Assembly: GCF_001528665.1 (NCBI RefSeq)
Contig: NZ_BBYJ01000041.1
Location: forward strand, 1 to 58,953
Length of the DNA: 58,953 nucleotides
Origin: Microtetraspora malaysiensis
Lineage (GTDB): Bacteria; Actinomycetota; Actinomycetes; Streptosporangiales; Streptosporangiaceae
Direction of reading: 5' to 3'
The stretch's first letter is position 1. Each line of letters starts with the position of its first letter. The position numbers and the translations under genes are program-made. The notes under the pieces were generated by a model. It had not been told where the DNA came from and ran no database searches. It worked only from the letters and a program-made list of their open reading frames with translations. Positions 27,617-36,717 of the stretch are shown piece after piece.

Positions 27617-28744
27617 ATGGATTCGATCCTGCGTGCGGCGGCTGACCTGTTGGGCACCGAACTGTCGGATCCGATCGATCTCGGCGGTAGCCGGCGCAGC
27701 ACCGTGGTGCGCTGCCATACGGCCTCCAGAGGCAGTGTGATCGTCAAGGCGTTCTCGGGCGAGCCGGAGGGGCTGCGCTCCTTCGCGTCCGAGGCGGCCG
27801 GGCTCTCGCTGCGAATGGCCGGTCCCGAGCTGTTCGCGGTGGACACCGCGGTGCCGCTGTTGGTGATGGAGGATCTCGGGGACGCGCCGACGCTGGCGGA
27901 CCTGTTGCTCGGGGACGATCCGGAAGCCGCGGCAGCGGGCCTGCTGGCCTGGGCGCGCGGACTTGGCCGGCTGGCCGCCGGATCGGTGCCGAAAAGGGCG
28001 GATCTCGCGCGACTGCGGGCCCGATATGACAAGGGCGTGCCGTCCTGGGAGGACGAACCATGGATAGAACAGAACTCGGCCGGGTTGCTCGACCTACTCG
28101 GCCAGACCTTGATCACAGTGCCGGAGGGACTGGCCGGGGAACTGGCGGAGATCGGGACGGTCGGCGCGGAATGTCCGGCGTTCACTCCGGGCGACACCTG
28201 CCCGGACAACAACCTGCTGACTCCGGACGGCCTCCGGCTTATTGACTTCGAGTTCGCCTGCTTTCAGTCGGTCTTTCTGACGGCCGCGTACTGCCGCATG
28301 CCGTTCTCCACCTGCTGGTGCGTCTACAGACTGCCGACCGGGTTGGCGGAGGAAATCGAGCATGCCTTCCGCGCGGAGGTCGTGAACGCGTACCCGGAAC
28401 TGGCTGACGACGCGGTGTGGCAGGCCGGGGTGCGGCGCGCGGTCGCGGTCTGGACGGTCGACGCGACGGTGGCGCTGCTGCCGCGCACCCTGGAGGACGG
28501 GCCGCTTCACCCCACTCGCCGGCCGGTTCCCACGAGAAGGCAACTGCTGGAGCATCGCTGGGCGATGGCGAGCACGCTTGAGGAGTTTCCAGCGCTCGCT
28601 GCGACGATGCGAACGCTGTTGGGAGAGATCGCCGGCGGGTGGGGGACGCCCCCGCTGCAGGGATATCCCTCCTTCGGAGGCCTGGGCTCCGACGACCTTG
28701 TCCGGAAGCTTCGGAGCGATCGTCAAGACCTGAGAAGTACGTGA
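27617..28744 (+). CDS. APH-type phosphotransferase
   Basis: 375 residues from ATG 27617. It has the kinase-like fold of aminoglycoside/choline phosphotransferases: the nucleotide-loop Lys in SVIVKAFSGEPEG, and the catalytic motif TPGDTCPDNNLL followed by LRLIDFEFACFQS (metal Asp). The usual His before the catalytic Asp motif (HGD) is replaced by PGD, but the Asp and Asn of GDxxPxN are kept. The substrate may be a small metabolite or antibiotic; nothing nearby tells which. It is not clearly in an operon. Confidence 0.8.
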   Translation: MDSILRAAADLLGTELSDPIDLGGSRRSTVVRCHTASRGSVIVKAFSGEPEGLRSFASEAAGLSLRMAGPELFAVDTAVPLLVMEDLGDAPTLADLLLGDDPEAAAAGLLAWARGLGRLAAGSVPKRADLARLRARYDKGVPSWEDEPWIEQNSAGLLDLLGQTLITVPEGLAGELAEIGTVGAECPAFTPGDTCPDNNLLTPDGLRLIDFEFACFQSVFLTAAYCRMPFSTCWCVYRLPTGLAEEIEHAFRAEVVNAYPELADDAVWQAGVRRAVAVWTVDATVALLPRTLEDGPLHPTRRPVPTRRQLLEHRWAMASTLEEFPALAATMRTLLGEIAGGWGTPPLQGYPSFGGLGSDDLVRKLRSDRQDLRST

Positions 28745-29147
28745 TCGTCGGGACGTTCGACGAGCCTGCCGCCGATGAAGGGTCAGACCCTGGGCAGCTC
28801 TCAGCCAATCCGCACCCCTTGGGCTTGCTGACCATCTTGTAGGGCTTGAGCCGGCCCATGTTGCGCCGGCAGGGCCAGTGCTGCCGCGGCCTTGGCCATG
28901 AGTTTTGAACGCGCGAATACTCCTACGGGCTGATCTTGTTGAGCCTGTGAAGCCGACGATAGGTATCCGTGCTTTAGGTCCAATATGGCGTTGCTTTACG
29001 ACGGCATCCCTTCATGATGCTCGCCGCCCAATTGGAGGACCACCTTCAGGAACTCCTCAACCGCTATGGCTGACCGGGACCGGATTTCCGGCCGAATTCG
29101 TCAATGAGGCAAGCAGGCTGCAAGCGGGCTTCCGCACAATGGCTGCC
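28745..29147. other. Gap before the lipoprotein gene with possible gene debris
   Basis: 403 bp, GC lower than neighbours. A short reading (MMLAAQLEDHLQELLNRYG, about 29014-29073) looks like the C-terminus of a helical protein but has no start or context. I cannot assign any family, and no promoter is certain. Confidence 0.35.
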
Positions 29148-30053
29148 ATGAACGTTCCTCCCAGCGGGCGCCTCAGCGTGCCACTCCGGCTCGCCGCCGG
29201 TGCGACCCTCGTGCTCCTGGCCGTCACCGGATGCGGTGCCGGCGCCGCCACGCCTCGGAACGACCAGTCCGTTCCGGAACGTGTGACCAGCGTGGCCACC
29301 GCCGAGACCACCCCGACCGCCGAGACCGCCCAGCCCGCGGAGAGCAGCGAACCGGCCACGACCACGACCGAGACGGCCGATCCGGCTCAGGCCCAGACGG
29401 CTGTGCAGCCGGGTGGGGCCCTCGCCGACGGCAGCACCGTCGCGGCCGAGCTCTCCAGGGCCGGGCAGCGGGACAAGTTCCCCCTGGACCTGGGTGACGC
29501 CAGGGAGTTCTACGTCACCGACATGGCGGGCGACGACATCCAGTTCCAGGTGTACTCCGAGGTCGACGGCCAGCCGGTCAGCCCGGCCGGCGTCGCGCTC
29601 AGCGCGGGCACGGCGGCCGTGAAGTTGACCAAGGCGGGCAAACACCGGCTGGAGATCTTCGGGAACACGAACGTCGTCGGGCCGTACAGCTTCCGGATCG
29701 CGACGGTGAAGATCCGCACGTTCCCGGCGACGATCGGCCTGAATATCGGCGAGGGCAGTCCGGCGGGCGCGGGGCGGCTGGACGTCCCGGGACGCATCGA
29801 CCGCTTCGAGTTCGACGCGGACGGCGCGTCGGCCATCAAGATCCTCGGCGGGGCCGGGGCGTGCACGGCCATCGAGCTGGAGCTCACCGATGCCGCGGAG
29901 AAGAACATCGCCAGCCCGCGGCAGCCCTTCCCCCTCTGTGGATACGAGTTCGACATCCCGCTCTCCAACGGGGACGGCCGGTACGCGATCGTGGTCAGAT
30001 CGGGTACGGCGAAGACCGGGCCCTACTCGTTCCAGATCACGCGGGCGGGTTGA
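29148..30053 (+). CDS. Lipoprotein with two pre-peptidase-like beta domains
   Basis: 301 residues from ATG 29148 (ATG 29139 also possible). A lipoprotein signal ends LLAVTGCGAG (Cys about 25), then a long Thr/Ala/Glu linker (ETTPTAETAQPAESSEPA-like). The mature part has two tandem beta domains of similar ending: GPYSFRI near residue 182 and GPYSFQI at the end, typical of bacterial pre-peptidase C-terminal (PPC)-like modules. Such domains assist folding or surface binding. It is convergent with a Ser/Thr kinase gene; functional link unknown. Confidence 0.75.
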   Translation: MNVPPSGRLSVPLRLAAGATLVLLAVTGCGAGAATPRNDQSVPERVTSVATAETTPTAETAQPAESSEPATTTTETADPAQAQTAVQPGGALADGSTVAAELSRAGQRDKFPLDLGDAREFYVTDMAGDDIQFQVYSEVDGQPVSPAGVALSAGTAAVKLTKAGKHRLEIFGNTNVVGPYSFRIATVKIRTFPATIGLNIGEGSPAGAGRLDVPGRIDRFEFDADGASAIKILGGAGACTAIELELTDAAEKNIASPRQPFPLCGYEFDIPLSNGDGRYAIVVRSGTAKTGPYSFQITRAG

Positions 30054-30101
30054 GCGTCGCCCGGCGTTCGCTCGCAGGTCATGGGCCTGAGCCGGTCCGC
30101 G

Positions 30102-31688
30102 TCAGGACCGGCGCAGGCTCCCGCGATATTCAAGCCCGCCGGCACCCTCCTGGCCCACGAAGTCCAGCGTCGCCGGGTCCCGCAGCGTGAGGGTCATGTC
30201 CCCGCCCACACACTGATCCCGCTGTGCGCGGGTCAGGTCGAGGACGTTCCCGGCCCTGACCCGGGTCACCGTGACCTGCTGCTCGCATGTGCCGTCCCGC
30301 CACGTCCCCGTCGGCTGGTCACGGGGCAGGGTGAGCGTGACGTCGGCGGTCTCCTGCCGGTTGTCCTGCGAGACGACCTGGCCCGTCCACGTTCCGGCGA
30401 ACGCCTCCGGGACTCCGCCTCCCGTCTGGGCCGAGGGCGGCGTCGACGACGCGGTGGACGCCGGTCGCCCCCCGGAGTCACCGTCGCTGCCGGCGCCGGT
30501 GGCGGTATCGGTGCCGCTTCCGGTGCTGGTGACCGTGTCTGTGCTGGTGCTGGTGCCGGTGTCGGTGCGGGTCCCCGGTCGCGCCGCGCCGCCGCCGGAG
30601 GAGCCGCCGATCGTCCCCGTGGCGTACAGCACCACCGCCGCCGCGAGCGCCGCGGTGATGCCGGTGACCGCGATCAATACGGCACGTGCCCGCCGGGGCG
30701 CCGTATCGGAACCGCCAAGTGGGCGGGTGGAGGCGGGGCCGGGCGGACTCTGGGGTTCGGACGGATCGATGGGAAGCGGTCTGGTCGGCGCGGGACCGGT
30801 CGCGACCGGAACCTGCTCCGCCGCGCCGCCCCAGTCGGCGGGAAGGTAGGCGGTCGGCACCGGCCCGACATCGGGGACCGTGACGGTCGAGGCTTCGGGG
30901 TCGACCAGGCGGATCATGAGCGCTCGGGCGGAGGGGCGTACCTCGGGATCCTTGGCCAGGCAGACGGCCAGGGTCTCCCGCAGCGGCGACGGAACGTCCG
31001 TGAGGTCGGGCTCCTCATTGAGGATCCGGCCGAAGACCGCGGCGACGGTGTCGTTGCCGAACGGCGCCCGCCCCGTGGCGGCGTAGACCATGGTCGCGGC
31101 CCAGGAGAACACGTCCGCCGCGGGCGATCCGTGCACGCCCTTGAGCTGCTCGGGAGCCATGTAGGGCGGGGTTCCGGACAGCGCCGACGGCATCGTGCTC
31201 GCGTCGAGCAACTGGGCGATGCCGAAATCGACCACCCGCGGGCCGTCCGGGCCGAGGAGTACGTTGGCCGGTTTGAAATCCCGATGGACGACTCGCACGC
31301 TGTGGATGGCGGTGAGCGCGGTAGCCGTGGCGATCACCAGGCGGTCGAGGTCGCCCCCGCGCAGAGGACCTTGGTCACGCAGCCGATCCTGCAGTGAGGG
31401 GCCTGCGATGAACTCGCTCACGACGTAAGGGGATGCCCCGTCGGTCTCCGCCGCCAGCACCCGGGCCGTGCAGAAGGGAGGTACCCGCAGCGCTGACTGC
31501 AGTTCTTTGGCCAACCGGCGGCGCGAGGCGGGGTCCGCGCTGCTGCGAAGCACTTTGATCGCCACCCGCTCTCCGGAGCGGCTCCAGCCTTCGTAGACGA
31601 TCCCCTGCCCGCCCTCGCCCAGCCGCCCGACGACCTCGAAATCCCCCAGCACGCGCGGGTCTCCCGGCTCCAGCGGGCCAGCGGGCAT
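30102..31688 (-). CDS. Membrane Ser/Thr protein kinase with extracytoplasmic C-terminal domain
   Basis: 528 residues. I choose ATG 31688 because GGAGGAGCCG lies immediately before it; ATG 31700 is an alternative. The PknB-type kinase domain spans about residues 15-270: GRLGEGGQGIVYEG, VAIKVL, HRDFKPANVLLGPDG, VVDFGIAQL and TPPYMAPEQL. A proline-rich linker leads to one membrane helix (VLIAVTGITAALAAAVVLYA, near 375), then Ser/Thr-rich sequence and a C-terminal sensor-like domain (EAFAGTWTGQVVSQ). It would phosphorylate cytosolic proteins in response to an outside cue. Ligand unknown. Confidence 0.9.
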   Translation of the reverse strand: MPAGPLEPGDPRVLGDFEVVGRLGEGGQGIVYEGWSRSGERVAIKVLRSSADPASRRRLAKELQSALRVPPFCTARVLAAETDGASPYVVSEFIAGPSLQDRLRDQGPLRGGDLDRLVIATATALTAIHSVRVVHRDFKPANVLLGPDGPRVVDFGIAQLLDASTMPSALSGTPPYMAPEQLKGVHGSPAADVFSWAATMVYAATGRAPFGNDTVAAVFGRILNEEPDLTDVPSPLRETLAVCLAKDPEVRPSARALMIRLVDPEASTVTVPDVGPVPTAYLPADWGGAAEQVPVATGPAPTRPLPIDPSEPQSPPGPASTRPLGGSDTAPRRARAVLIAVTGITAALAAAVVLYATGTIGGSSGGGAARPGTRTDTGTSTSTDTVTSTGSGTDTATGAGSDGDSGGRPASTASSTPPSAQTGGGVPEAFAGTWTGQVVSQDNRQETADVTLTLPRDQPTGTWRDGTCEQQVTVTRVRAGNVLDLTRAQRDQCVGGDMTLTLRDPATLDFVGQEGAGGLEYRGSLRRS

Positions 31689-32139
31689 CGGCTCCTCCAT
31701 GCGCGGTGATCCCCTCACCCTAGCGATGCGCGACCCGGCCCACCATGGTCGTCTACCGGGGCGATCCATAAGAAGAGCCGTCCTGCCCGCAAGGGCGTCG
31801 GCGACGAGTCGTACGGCGAGTCGTACGGCGATGAGCGAGGCGGCGGACGGACGGCCCAGGCCGCTTCGCGATTGTGAGCAAGGACACATTCGCGTGCCGG
31901 GAAAGCGGGTCCGGAAGCGATGCTGAGATGTCCGCGGCCACCTCTGAGTGAGGGGCTGCCGAGCGAGGGCCGGTGCCCGGAGGGGGGTGGTCCCGGGATG
32001 TCGGCGCGCCTCTCCACGGCCCTCTCCGCGATCTCCGGAGGGTCGGTAAATGGCCTCTGACCAGCGCTTATGTGGTCTCCTCGCCAATATGATCAGAAAC
32101 GCCACACCGCACGGCGGATCATCGCTTGAGGGAGACCGA
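31689..32139. other. Divergent gap with a 12-bp direct repeat
   Basis: 451 bp between the kinase and the methyltransferase genes. GAGTCGTACGGC occurs twice in tandem (about 31805-31828). It must hold the promoters of both genes, but I cannot place them with confidence. No coding signal is seen. Confidence 0.45.
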
Positions 32140-32871
32140 GTGAACCGAACCATGCGCACGATCGACGACGTCCTGGATCTGCTCGACCGGCTGTTCGCAC
32201 CCGGCGCGGACCGGTGGACGGGGAACGCGTCGTCCTGGTGGGACGACTTCTACGCCGATCGCGGGAAGCCGATCCCCTTCTTCGTGAGCAAGCCGGACGA
32301 GAGCCTGGTGTCCTCCATCGAGCGTGGGCTGCTCAAACCGGGGCGAGTGCTGGATCTCGGGTGCGGACCCGGCCGCAACGCCATCTACCTTGCCTCGATG
32401 GGCTTCGAGGTCGACGCCATCGACCTCTCACCGACGGCCGTGGCCTGGGCCGAGGAGCGCGCCGGGGAGGCGGGCGCCGAGATCCGCTTCCAGTGCGGCG
32501 ACGCCTTCACCGCCGACCTGACACCCGGCGGATACGACCTGGTGTACGACTCCGGCTGTCTGCACCACCTGCCACCGCACCGCAGGGTGAGCTACCTGGC
32601 TCTGGTGGACCGGCTGCTGGTCCCCGGCGGGCATCTCGGTCTCACCTGCTTCGCGGCCGGGGCCATGGGTTCCGAACAGCCCGACGAAGAGTTCTACCGT
32701 GACGCTCATCTGCACGGCGGCCTCGCGTACACGCCGGACGAGGTGCGCTGGATCTTTTCCGACTACACCGAGGTCGAGATCCGCCGGATGGAGGAGCAGC
32801 CGGCCGACGCCCCCGTCTTCGGCGCTTCTTTCCTGCTGACCGCGGTGTTTCGCCGTCCCACGGGCGAGTGA
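32140..32871 (+). CDS. Class I SAM-dependent methyltransferase
   Basis: 243 residues from GTG 32140, after GAGGGAGACCGA. Motif I GRVLDLGCGPGRNAIYLA, acidic loop EVDAIDLSPTAVAWAEE, and YDLVYDSGCLHHLPPHRRVSY fit the TehB/thiopurine-like methyltransferase class. The N-terminal part (ASSWWDDFYADRGKPIPFFV) is like proteins annotated as tellurite-resistance-type methyltransferases. Substrate not visible. It reads away from the kinase gene. Confidence 0.85.
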   Translation: MNRTMRTIDDVLDLLDRLFAPGADRWTGNASSWWDDFYADRGKPIPFFVSKPDESLVSSIERGLLKPGRVLDLGCGPGRNAIYLASMGFEVDAIDLSPTAVAWAEERAGEAGAEIRFQCGDAFTADLTPGGYDLVYDSGCLHHLPPHRRVSYLALVDRLLVPGGHLGLTCFAAGAMGSEQPDEEFYRDAHLHGGLAYTPDEVRWIFSDYTEVEIRRMEEQPADAPVFGASFLLTAVFRRPTGE

Positions 32872-33159
32872 CGGGTAGTCGTTGACCGTGCGCCCGTCCT
32901 CCGGATCGATCGCCGGCATCGCTTTTTTCGCGAGGGAATGGCTGATGATCTGCGGATCCTGCGAGCGACGGGCCACGTCCGTGAACTTCCCGCCGGGCGT
33001 CCGCCGGTGCTGGCCGACGCCGTTCGTCGCCGGCGCCCGATCGCGGACCGTTCCGCCGCCTAGCCGATCGCCGGCCGGGTGCGACTGCGCGCGGGTGATC
33101 GGCCAGCGGCCGGAGGCGGTTCTTCGAGTTTTGTCCGAGGCGTCTGCCGGGCTGTGGCG

Positions 33160-33702
33160 ATGATCCATGAGGAGACTCCGGAGTTCCTGCAGATCACCAG
33201 CCGTGAGGAGCTGTCACCCGACCTGCGACGGGAGTTGATCGAGTGCTGGGTCGCGGTGACCAACGCCGGAGGCGCGGCCGGTTTTCCCTTCCCGCCCGTC
33301 GATTTCGATCAGGTGGCTGTGGTCGCCGACCAGATCATCGCCGGCCTCGCTCCCCAACGGAGTCGATTGCTCCTGGCCTGCGTCGACGGGACGCTCGCCG
33401 GGTGGCTGAACGTGCGTCGCGACGCCAACCCGTTGATCGCTCATTGGGGCACGGTCCATCACGTCCAGACGCATACCGGTTTCCGTGGCAGGGGCATCGG
33501 GGCCGCGTTGATGCACCGCCTGCGCCGCCTCGCGTGCGACGAGATGGGGCTCGAACAGCTCCACCTCGCCGCCCGGGGTGGCGTAGGGCTCGAAGACTTC
33601 TATGGGCGGCTGGGCTGGAAAGAGATCGGCCGGTGGCCGGGTGCGCTCCGGCTCAAGCCTGGTGACGATCGCGACGAGATCCTGATGGTGCTTGAGCTCT
33701 GA
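33160..33702 (+). CDS. GNAT family N-acetyltransferase
   Basis: 180 residues from ATG 33160. The acetyl-CoA loop (motif A) is VHHVQTHTGFRGRGIGAALM with the R/Q-x-x-G-x-G/A pattern, and the C-terminal beta-bulge region LGWKEIGRWPGALRL is typical. The protein closely follows the small acetyltransferases of actinomycetes. Substrate unknown. The start has a weak ribosome site. Confidence 0.8.
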   Translation: MIHEETPEFLQITSREELSPDLRRELIECWVAVTNAGGAAGFPFPPVDFDQVAVVADQIIAGLAPQRSRLLLACVDGTLAGWLNVRRDANPLIAHWGTVHHVQTHTGFRGRGIGAALMHRLRRLACDEMGLEQLHLAARGGVGLEDFYGRLGWKEIGRWPGALRLKPGDDRDEILMVLEL

Positions 33703-33710
33703 CCACGTGG

Positions 33711-33827
33711 GGATGCGCCGCCTTCGTGACGGCCGTGGGCCCGTGGAGCGGGTTCGCGGTCTACCCCGCCTGGGTGGCGGTCGCCGTGATCTCGGGCGCC
33801 GTGCTGATGCGACGCCGCGACGCGTGA
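33711..33827 (+). pseudogene. C-terminal remnant of an ABC-2 permease
   Basis: An open frame ending at TGA 33825-33827 encodes GPWSGFAVYPAWVAVAV and ISGAVLMRRRDA. This is the last membrane helix and tail of ABC-2 type drug-export permeases. There is no start or upstream part, as the preceding DNA belongs to an acetyltransferase gene. It is the stump left by a deletion. Confidence 0.65.
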
Positions 33828-33891
33828 GTAGTTGACAGGGATAGACCACGTGTTTGGTGGGCGATTCCGGGCGGTGCGCTGGTCCGGGGAT

Positions 33892-34680
33892 TCACACGGT
33901 CTTGACGGCGCCTCCGTCGATGAGGTGGTCCGCCCCGACGATGCTGGCCGCGTTGGGGGACGCGAGATAGGTGACCAGCGCCGCCACCTCCCCGGGCTCG
34001 ATCAGCCGGCCCGTCGCCATGCCCATCCACCCGGGTAGCTGCTCGATCAGCTGGTCCAGTTCCATGCCCATCGACGCGGCGAGCGCCGCGCCGTACCCGT
34101 TCTCGCTCTCCCACAGCGATGTGCGGACGGGGCCGGGGGAAATCGTGTTGACCCGCACGCCCTGCCGGCCGAACTCCTCGGCCAGTGCCTTCCCGAACGC
34201 CGTCAGGGCCGCCTTGGCCGTCGTGTAGGGGATCGGTCCCGCGTGCGGCGTGCGCGCGCTGTTCGAGGAGATGTTGATCACGCTTCCGCGGCGGCGGAGG
34301 AGGCTGGGTATGGCCGCCCGGGTCGCGCGTACCGCGCTCAGGAAGTTGAGGTCCCAGGCCTGCTGCCAGTGCTCCTCTCCGAAGCCCAGGAAGCCGCCCA
34401 TCTGCCCATCGCCGCCGTCGCCTCCTCCAACGTTGTTGACAAGCACGTCGATGTCGCCCACCTCCGCCAGCGCCCGCTCGATCAGCCCGGCTGGCCCGTC
34501 GGGTACGGACAGGTCCACCGGCATGGTGATCGCGCCGGTCGCGTCCAGCTCGGGGGAGATGGTTCGCGCTCCGGCCACGACCCGCATGCCCTCGTCGGCC
34601 AGCGCCTTCACGACGGCGAGCCCCACGCCCCTGCTCGCGCCCGTCACCACGGCGGTCTTGCCGTTCAACTGCATGTCCAT
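33892..34680 (-). CDS. Short-chain dehydrogenase/reductase
   Basis: 262 residues from ATG 34680, with GGAGAGG eleven bases upstream. NAD(P) loop TGASRGVGLAV, NNVGGG, catalytic Ser in INISSNSART, YTTAKAALTAFGKAL (Tyr and Lys) and SPGPVRTSLW are all SDR hallmarks. It oxidises or reduces a small carbonyl/alcohol. It is divergent from a TetR gene across a short region with an inverted repeat, so it is the likely regulated target, possibly in detoxification. Confidence 0.9.
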   Translation of the reverse strand: MDMQLNGKTAVVTGASRGVGLAVVKALADEGMRVVAGARTISPELDATGAITMPVDLSVPDGPAGLIERALAEVGDIDVLVNNVGGGDGGDGQMGGFLGFGEEHWQQAWDLNFLSAVRATRAAIPSLLRRRGSVINISSNSARTPHAGPIPYTTAKAALTAFGKALAEEFGRQGVRVNTISPGPVRTSLWESENGYGAALAASMGMELDQLIEQLPGWMGMATGRLIEPGEVAALVTYLASPNAASIVGADHLIDGGAVKTV

Positions 34681-34729
34681 GAAGATCGTCCTCTCCAAAT
34701 GGCGTCACTGAAGATGCGATGAACGTACT

Positions 34730-34753
34730 ACTTGCAACAGAAATGACGCAAGT
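34730..34753. promoter_or_regulatory. Inverted repeat between SDR and TetR genes
   Basis: ACTTGC and GCAAGT are separated by 12 bases in the 125-bp divergent gap. This is a typical TetR-style operator layout and overlaps the expected promoters of both genes. Confidence 0.5.
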
Positions 34754-34805
34754 TGTCGCTCAGTTGCCATTCCGCGTTACTGTTTCGTGAGAAAGGGGGA
34801 CGCAC

Positions 34806-35396
34806 GTGGAACTGCAGGACCGCCCGCTCCGCGCGGACGCACAACGGACCGCACAGGCGATCCTTGAGGCCGCTGAGCGCACGCTCAGCAAGAACCCGGC
34901 GGCCTCGATGGAGGAGATCGCGGAGGCGGCCGGCGTCGCCAGGACCACGGTCCACCGCCGCTTCGCCAGCCGCGAGGCGCTGGTGGACGCGATGACCCGA
35001 TGGGCGGCCCAGCAGTTCCACGCCGCCGTGCTGGCGGCCCGCCCCGACACCACGCCACCGCTGGTCGCGCTCTACCAGGTCACCGCGAACGTCCTGCAGG
35101 TCAAGATCGGATGGGAGTTCGCGATGAGCCGTCCGTCGTCCGATCCGGAGGTGGAACGCATCCACGCCGAGGTACGCGACGGGTGCGAGCGGCTGCTGAC
35201 GCGGGCCCGCGACGCGGGGCTGCTCCGTGCCGACGTCGACCTGGACTGGGCGCGCCGTGCCTACTACGGGCTCATCCACGAGGCGACGCGGGGCGGAGCC
35301 GAGGGCGTCGACGGCACCGACGCGCTCGCCACGCGCGTCGTCGACACGCTCCTCCATGGCGTCGGGTCCGGCTCTTCCGGCCTGCGGAGCACATGA
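34806..35396 (+). CDS. TetR family regulator
   Basis: 196 residues from GTG 34806, preceded by AAAGGGGGAC. TetR HTH: AQAILEAAERTLSKNPAASM, EEIAEAAGVARTTVHRRFAS, REALVDAM. The C-terminal domain is the ligand-binding helical bundle. It is divergent from the SDR gene, and probably represses it through the repeat at 34730-34753. Ligand unknown. Confidence 0.88.
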   Translation: MELQDRPLRADAQRTAQAILEAAERTLSKNPAASMEEIAEAAGVARTTVHRRFASREALVDAMTRWAAQQFHAAVLAARPDTTPPLVALYQVTANVLQVKIGWEFAMSRPSSDPEVERIHAEVRDGCERLLTRARDAGLLRADVDLDWARRAYYGLIHEATRGGAEGVDGTDALATRVVDTLLHGVGSGSSGLRST

Positions 35397-35451
35397 TGAC
35401 CGCCGTCAGCACCGGGCCGTCGGCGATGGACGGCGGATGACAGGCGGTGGT

Positions 35452-35650
35452 CAGTTCCGCTGGTGCCGTGGCAGCAGCGCGCTGGCCACCGCGATGACCA
35501 GGCTCAGCCCGGCCGCGATGAGGAAGACCCGGTCATAGCCGGCGGCCAGGGCGGCGACCGGGGAGCTGCCGCCGGCCTGCGCCGCGGCTGTGGCACCGGC
35601 GACTGTCGCGAGCACCGCCAGGCCGATCGACCCACCGACCTGATTGGACC
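35452..35650 (-). pseudogene. C-terminal fragment of a DHA2-type MFS transporter
   Basis: Leftward reading: NQVGGSIGLAVLATVAG, then SSPVAALAAGYDRVFLIAA and SLVIAVASALLPRHQRN before the stop. This is the last two helices of a 14-helix drug exporter; the rest is absent. At about 35650 it abuts a MarR remnant in the opposite direction. See the finding on this junction. Confidence 0.75.
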
Positions 35651-35912
35651 ATCAACCAGGCCATCCTCCGGCTGAGCTTGCGCCATCGGGCCCGTTCCGC
35701 GGCGCTGCTGCGCACCCTCCCCGTCCGACAGGCGCGCCAGCATCGTTGAGCTCACCGACAGCGGCAAGGCGCTGACCGACCAGGTCAAGCAGCTGTGGTG
35801 CGTCCTGGCGGAGGAAACCGTGACCGGCCTGCCCGCCCAGACCGTGGCCGATCTCCCCGGTGTCCTCAACGCCCTGACCGACAACGCCGACGCCAGGCGC
35901 GTCGCCGGCTGA
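35651..35912 (+). pseudogene. C-terminal fragment of a MarR regulator
   Basis: The frame ending at TGA 35910 encodes PSDRRASIVELTDSGKALTD, followed by QVKQLWCVLAEETVTGLPA and a final helix. This is the wing and dimerisation helix of a MarR protein. The DNA-binding helices are missing. It sits back to back with an MFS fragment, matching a former divergent MarR/MFS pair whose promoter-side halves were deleted. Confidence 0.7.
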
Positions 35913-36097
35913 ACAGCCGCCGGGGCGGTGGGCGGGAGCCGGCTTGAAGCGCCCTCCTGCGCACCGCCCAGCGGTGGCAGCTCCCAAAGCTGCGATCGCA
36001 TGCCGCCGAGCGAGATGAATTATCGCTTTGCGTCCGCCCCCGGTCGTGGCTAGCGTCTGCGAGCACGCGGAATGACGACGCCACCGGAGAAGATCAC

Positions 36098-36628
36098 GTG
36101 ACGCATCGAATCAGACTCGCCACGCAGCAGGATGCCCCGACTCTGGCCAGGGTCCAGAGGGCATCATGGCGTGCGGCCTTCCGCGGGCTTCTATCGGACG
36201 ACTATCTGGATGCTCTCGACCATGAGGCGCTGGCGAAGACGTGGGAAGGCTTGCTGAGCCACTTCGGGGGCGCACGGGCAGGCACGTTGATCGCCGAACA
36301 GGCGGACCGCGTTGTTGGATACTCGCGCTTCTATCCCACCGACGACGAGGACGAAGACGACCCCGTACAGGTGGGCATGATCGGTTCGATCTACACTCTC
36401 CCCGATGTCTGGGGCACCGGTGTGGGTAGAGCGCTGATCACCACTGTCCTCGACGCGATGGCATCGGCTGGATATGCCGAGGCAACCCTGTGGGTCCTGG
36501 AAGGGAATACGCGAGCACGCTCCTTCTATGAGCGAAACGGCTGGCACCACGACGGCGCGATCGTCGTTGACCGCAGTGACGCCCTGCCGATCAAGAAGTT
36601 GCGCTACCGCAAGGCCCTGAACCGCTAG
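36098..36628 (+). CDS. GNAT family N-acetyltransferase
   Basis: 176 residues from GTG 36098, with CGGAGAAGATCAC before it. It starts with the common HRIRLATQQDAPTLARVQRA layout; motif A is IGSIYTLPDVWGTGVGRALI, and ATLWVLEGNTRARSFYERNGW is the classic GNAT ending. An acidic DDEDEDD loop sits in the middle. Substrate unknown. Confidence 0.88.
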   Translation: MTHRIRLATQQDAPTLARVQRASWRAAFRGLLSDDYLDALDHEALAKTWEGLLSHFGGARAGTLIAEQADRVVGYSRFYPTDDEDEDDPVQVGMIGSIYTLPDVWGTGVGRALITTVLDAMASAGYAEATLWVLEGNTRARSFYERNGWHHDGAIVVDRSDALPIKKLRYRKALNR

Positions 36629-36717
36629 CCGACGCGGGCGCACGGTACCCGCTGGGCCGCGCATCGTCGGCGCGCTCCAGCCGGACGCCCAGCCCGATGA
36701 CGGCCTGGCCGCGCTCC

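Noticed and set aside
28801-28983. Transposase remnant
   Set aside because: The Ala/Gln-rich frame has no catalytic motif or terminal inverted repeats to support an insertion sequence.
32428-33168. Leftward frame over the methyltransferase 3' end and the following gap
   Set aside because: Some stretches look protein-like, but most of it is antisense to a well-supported gene and there is no ribosome site.
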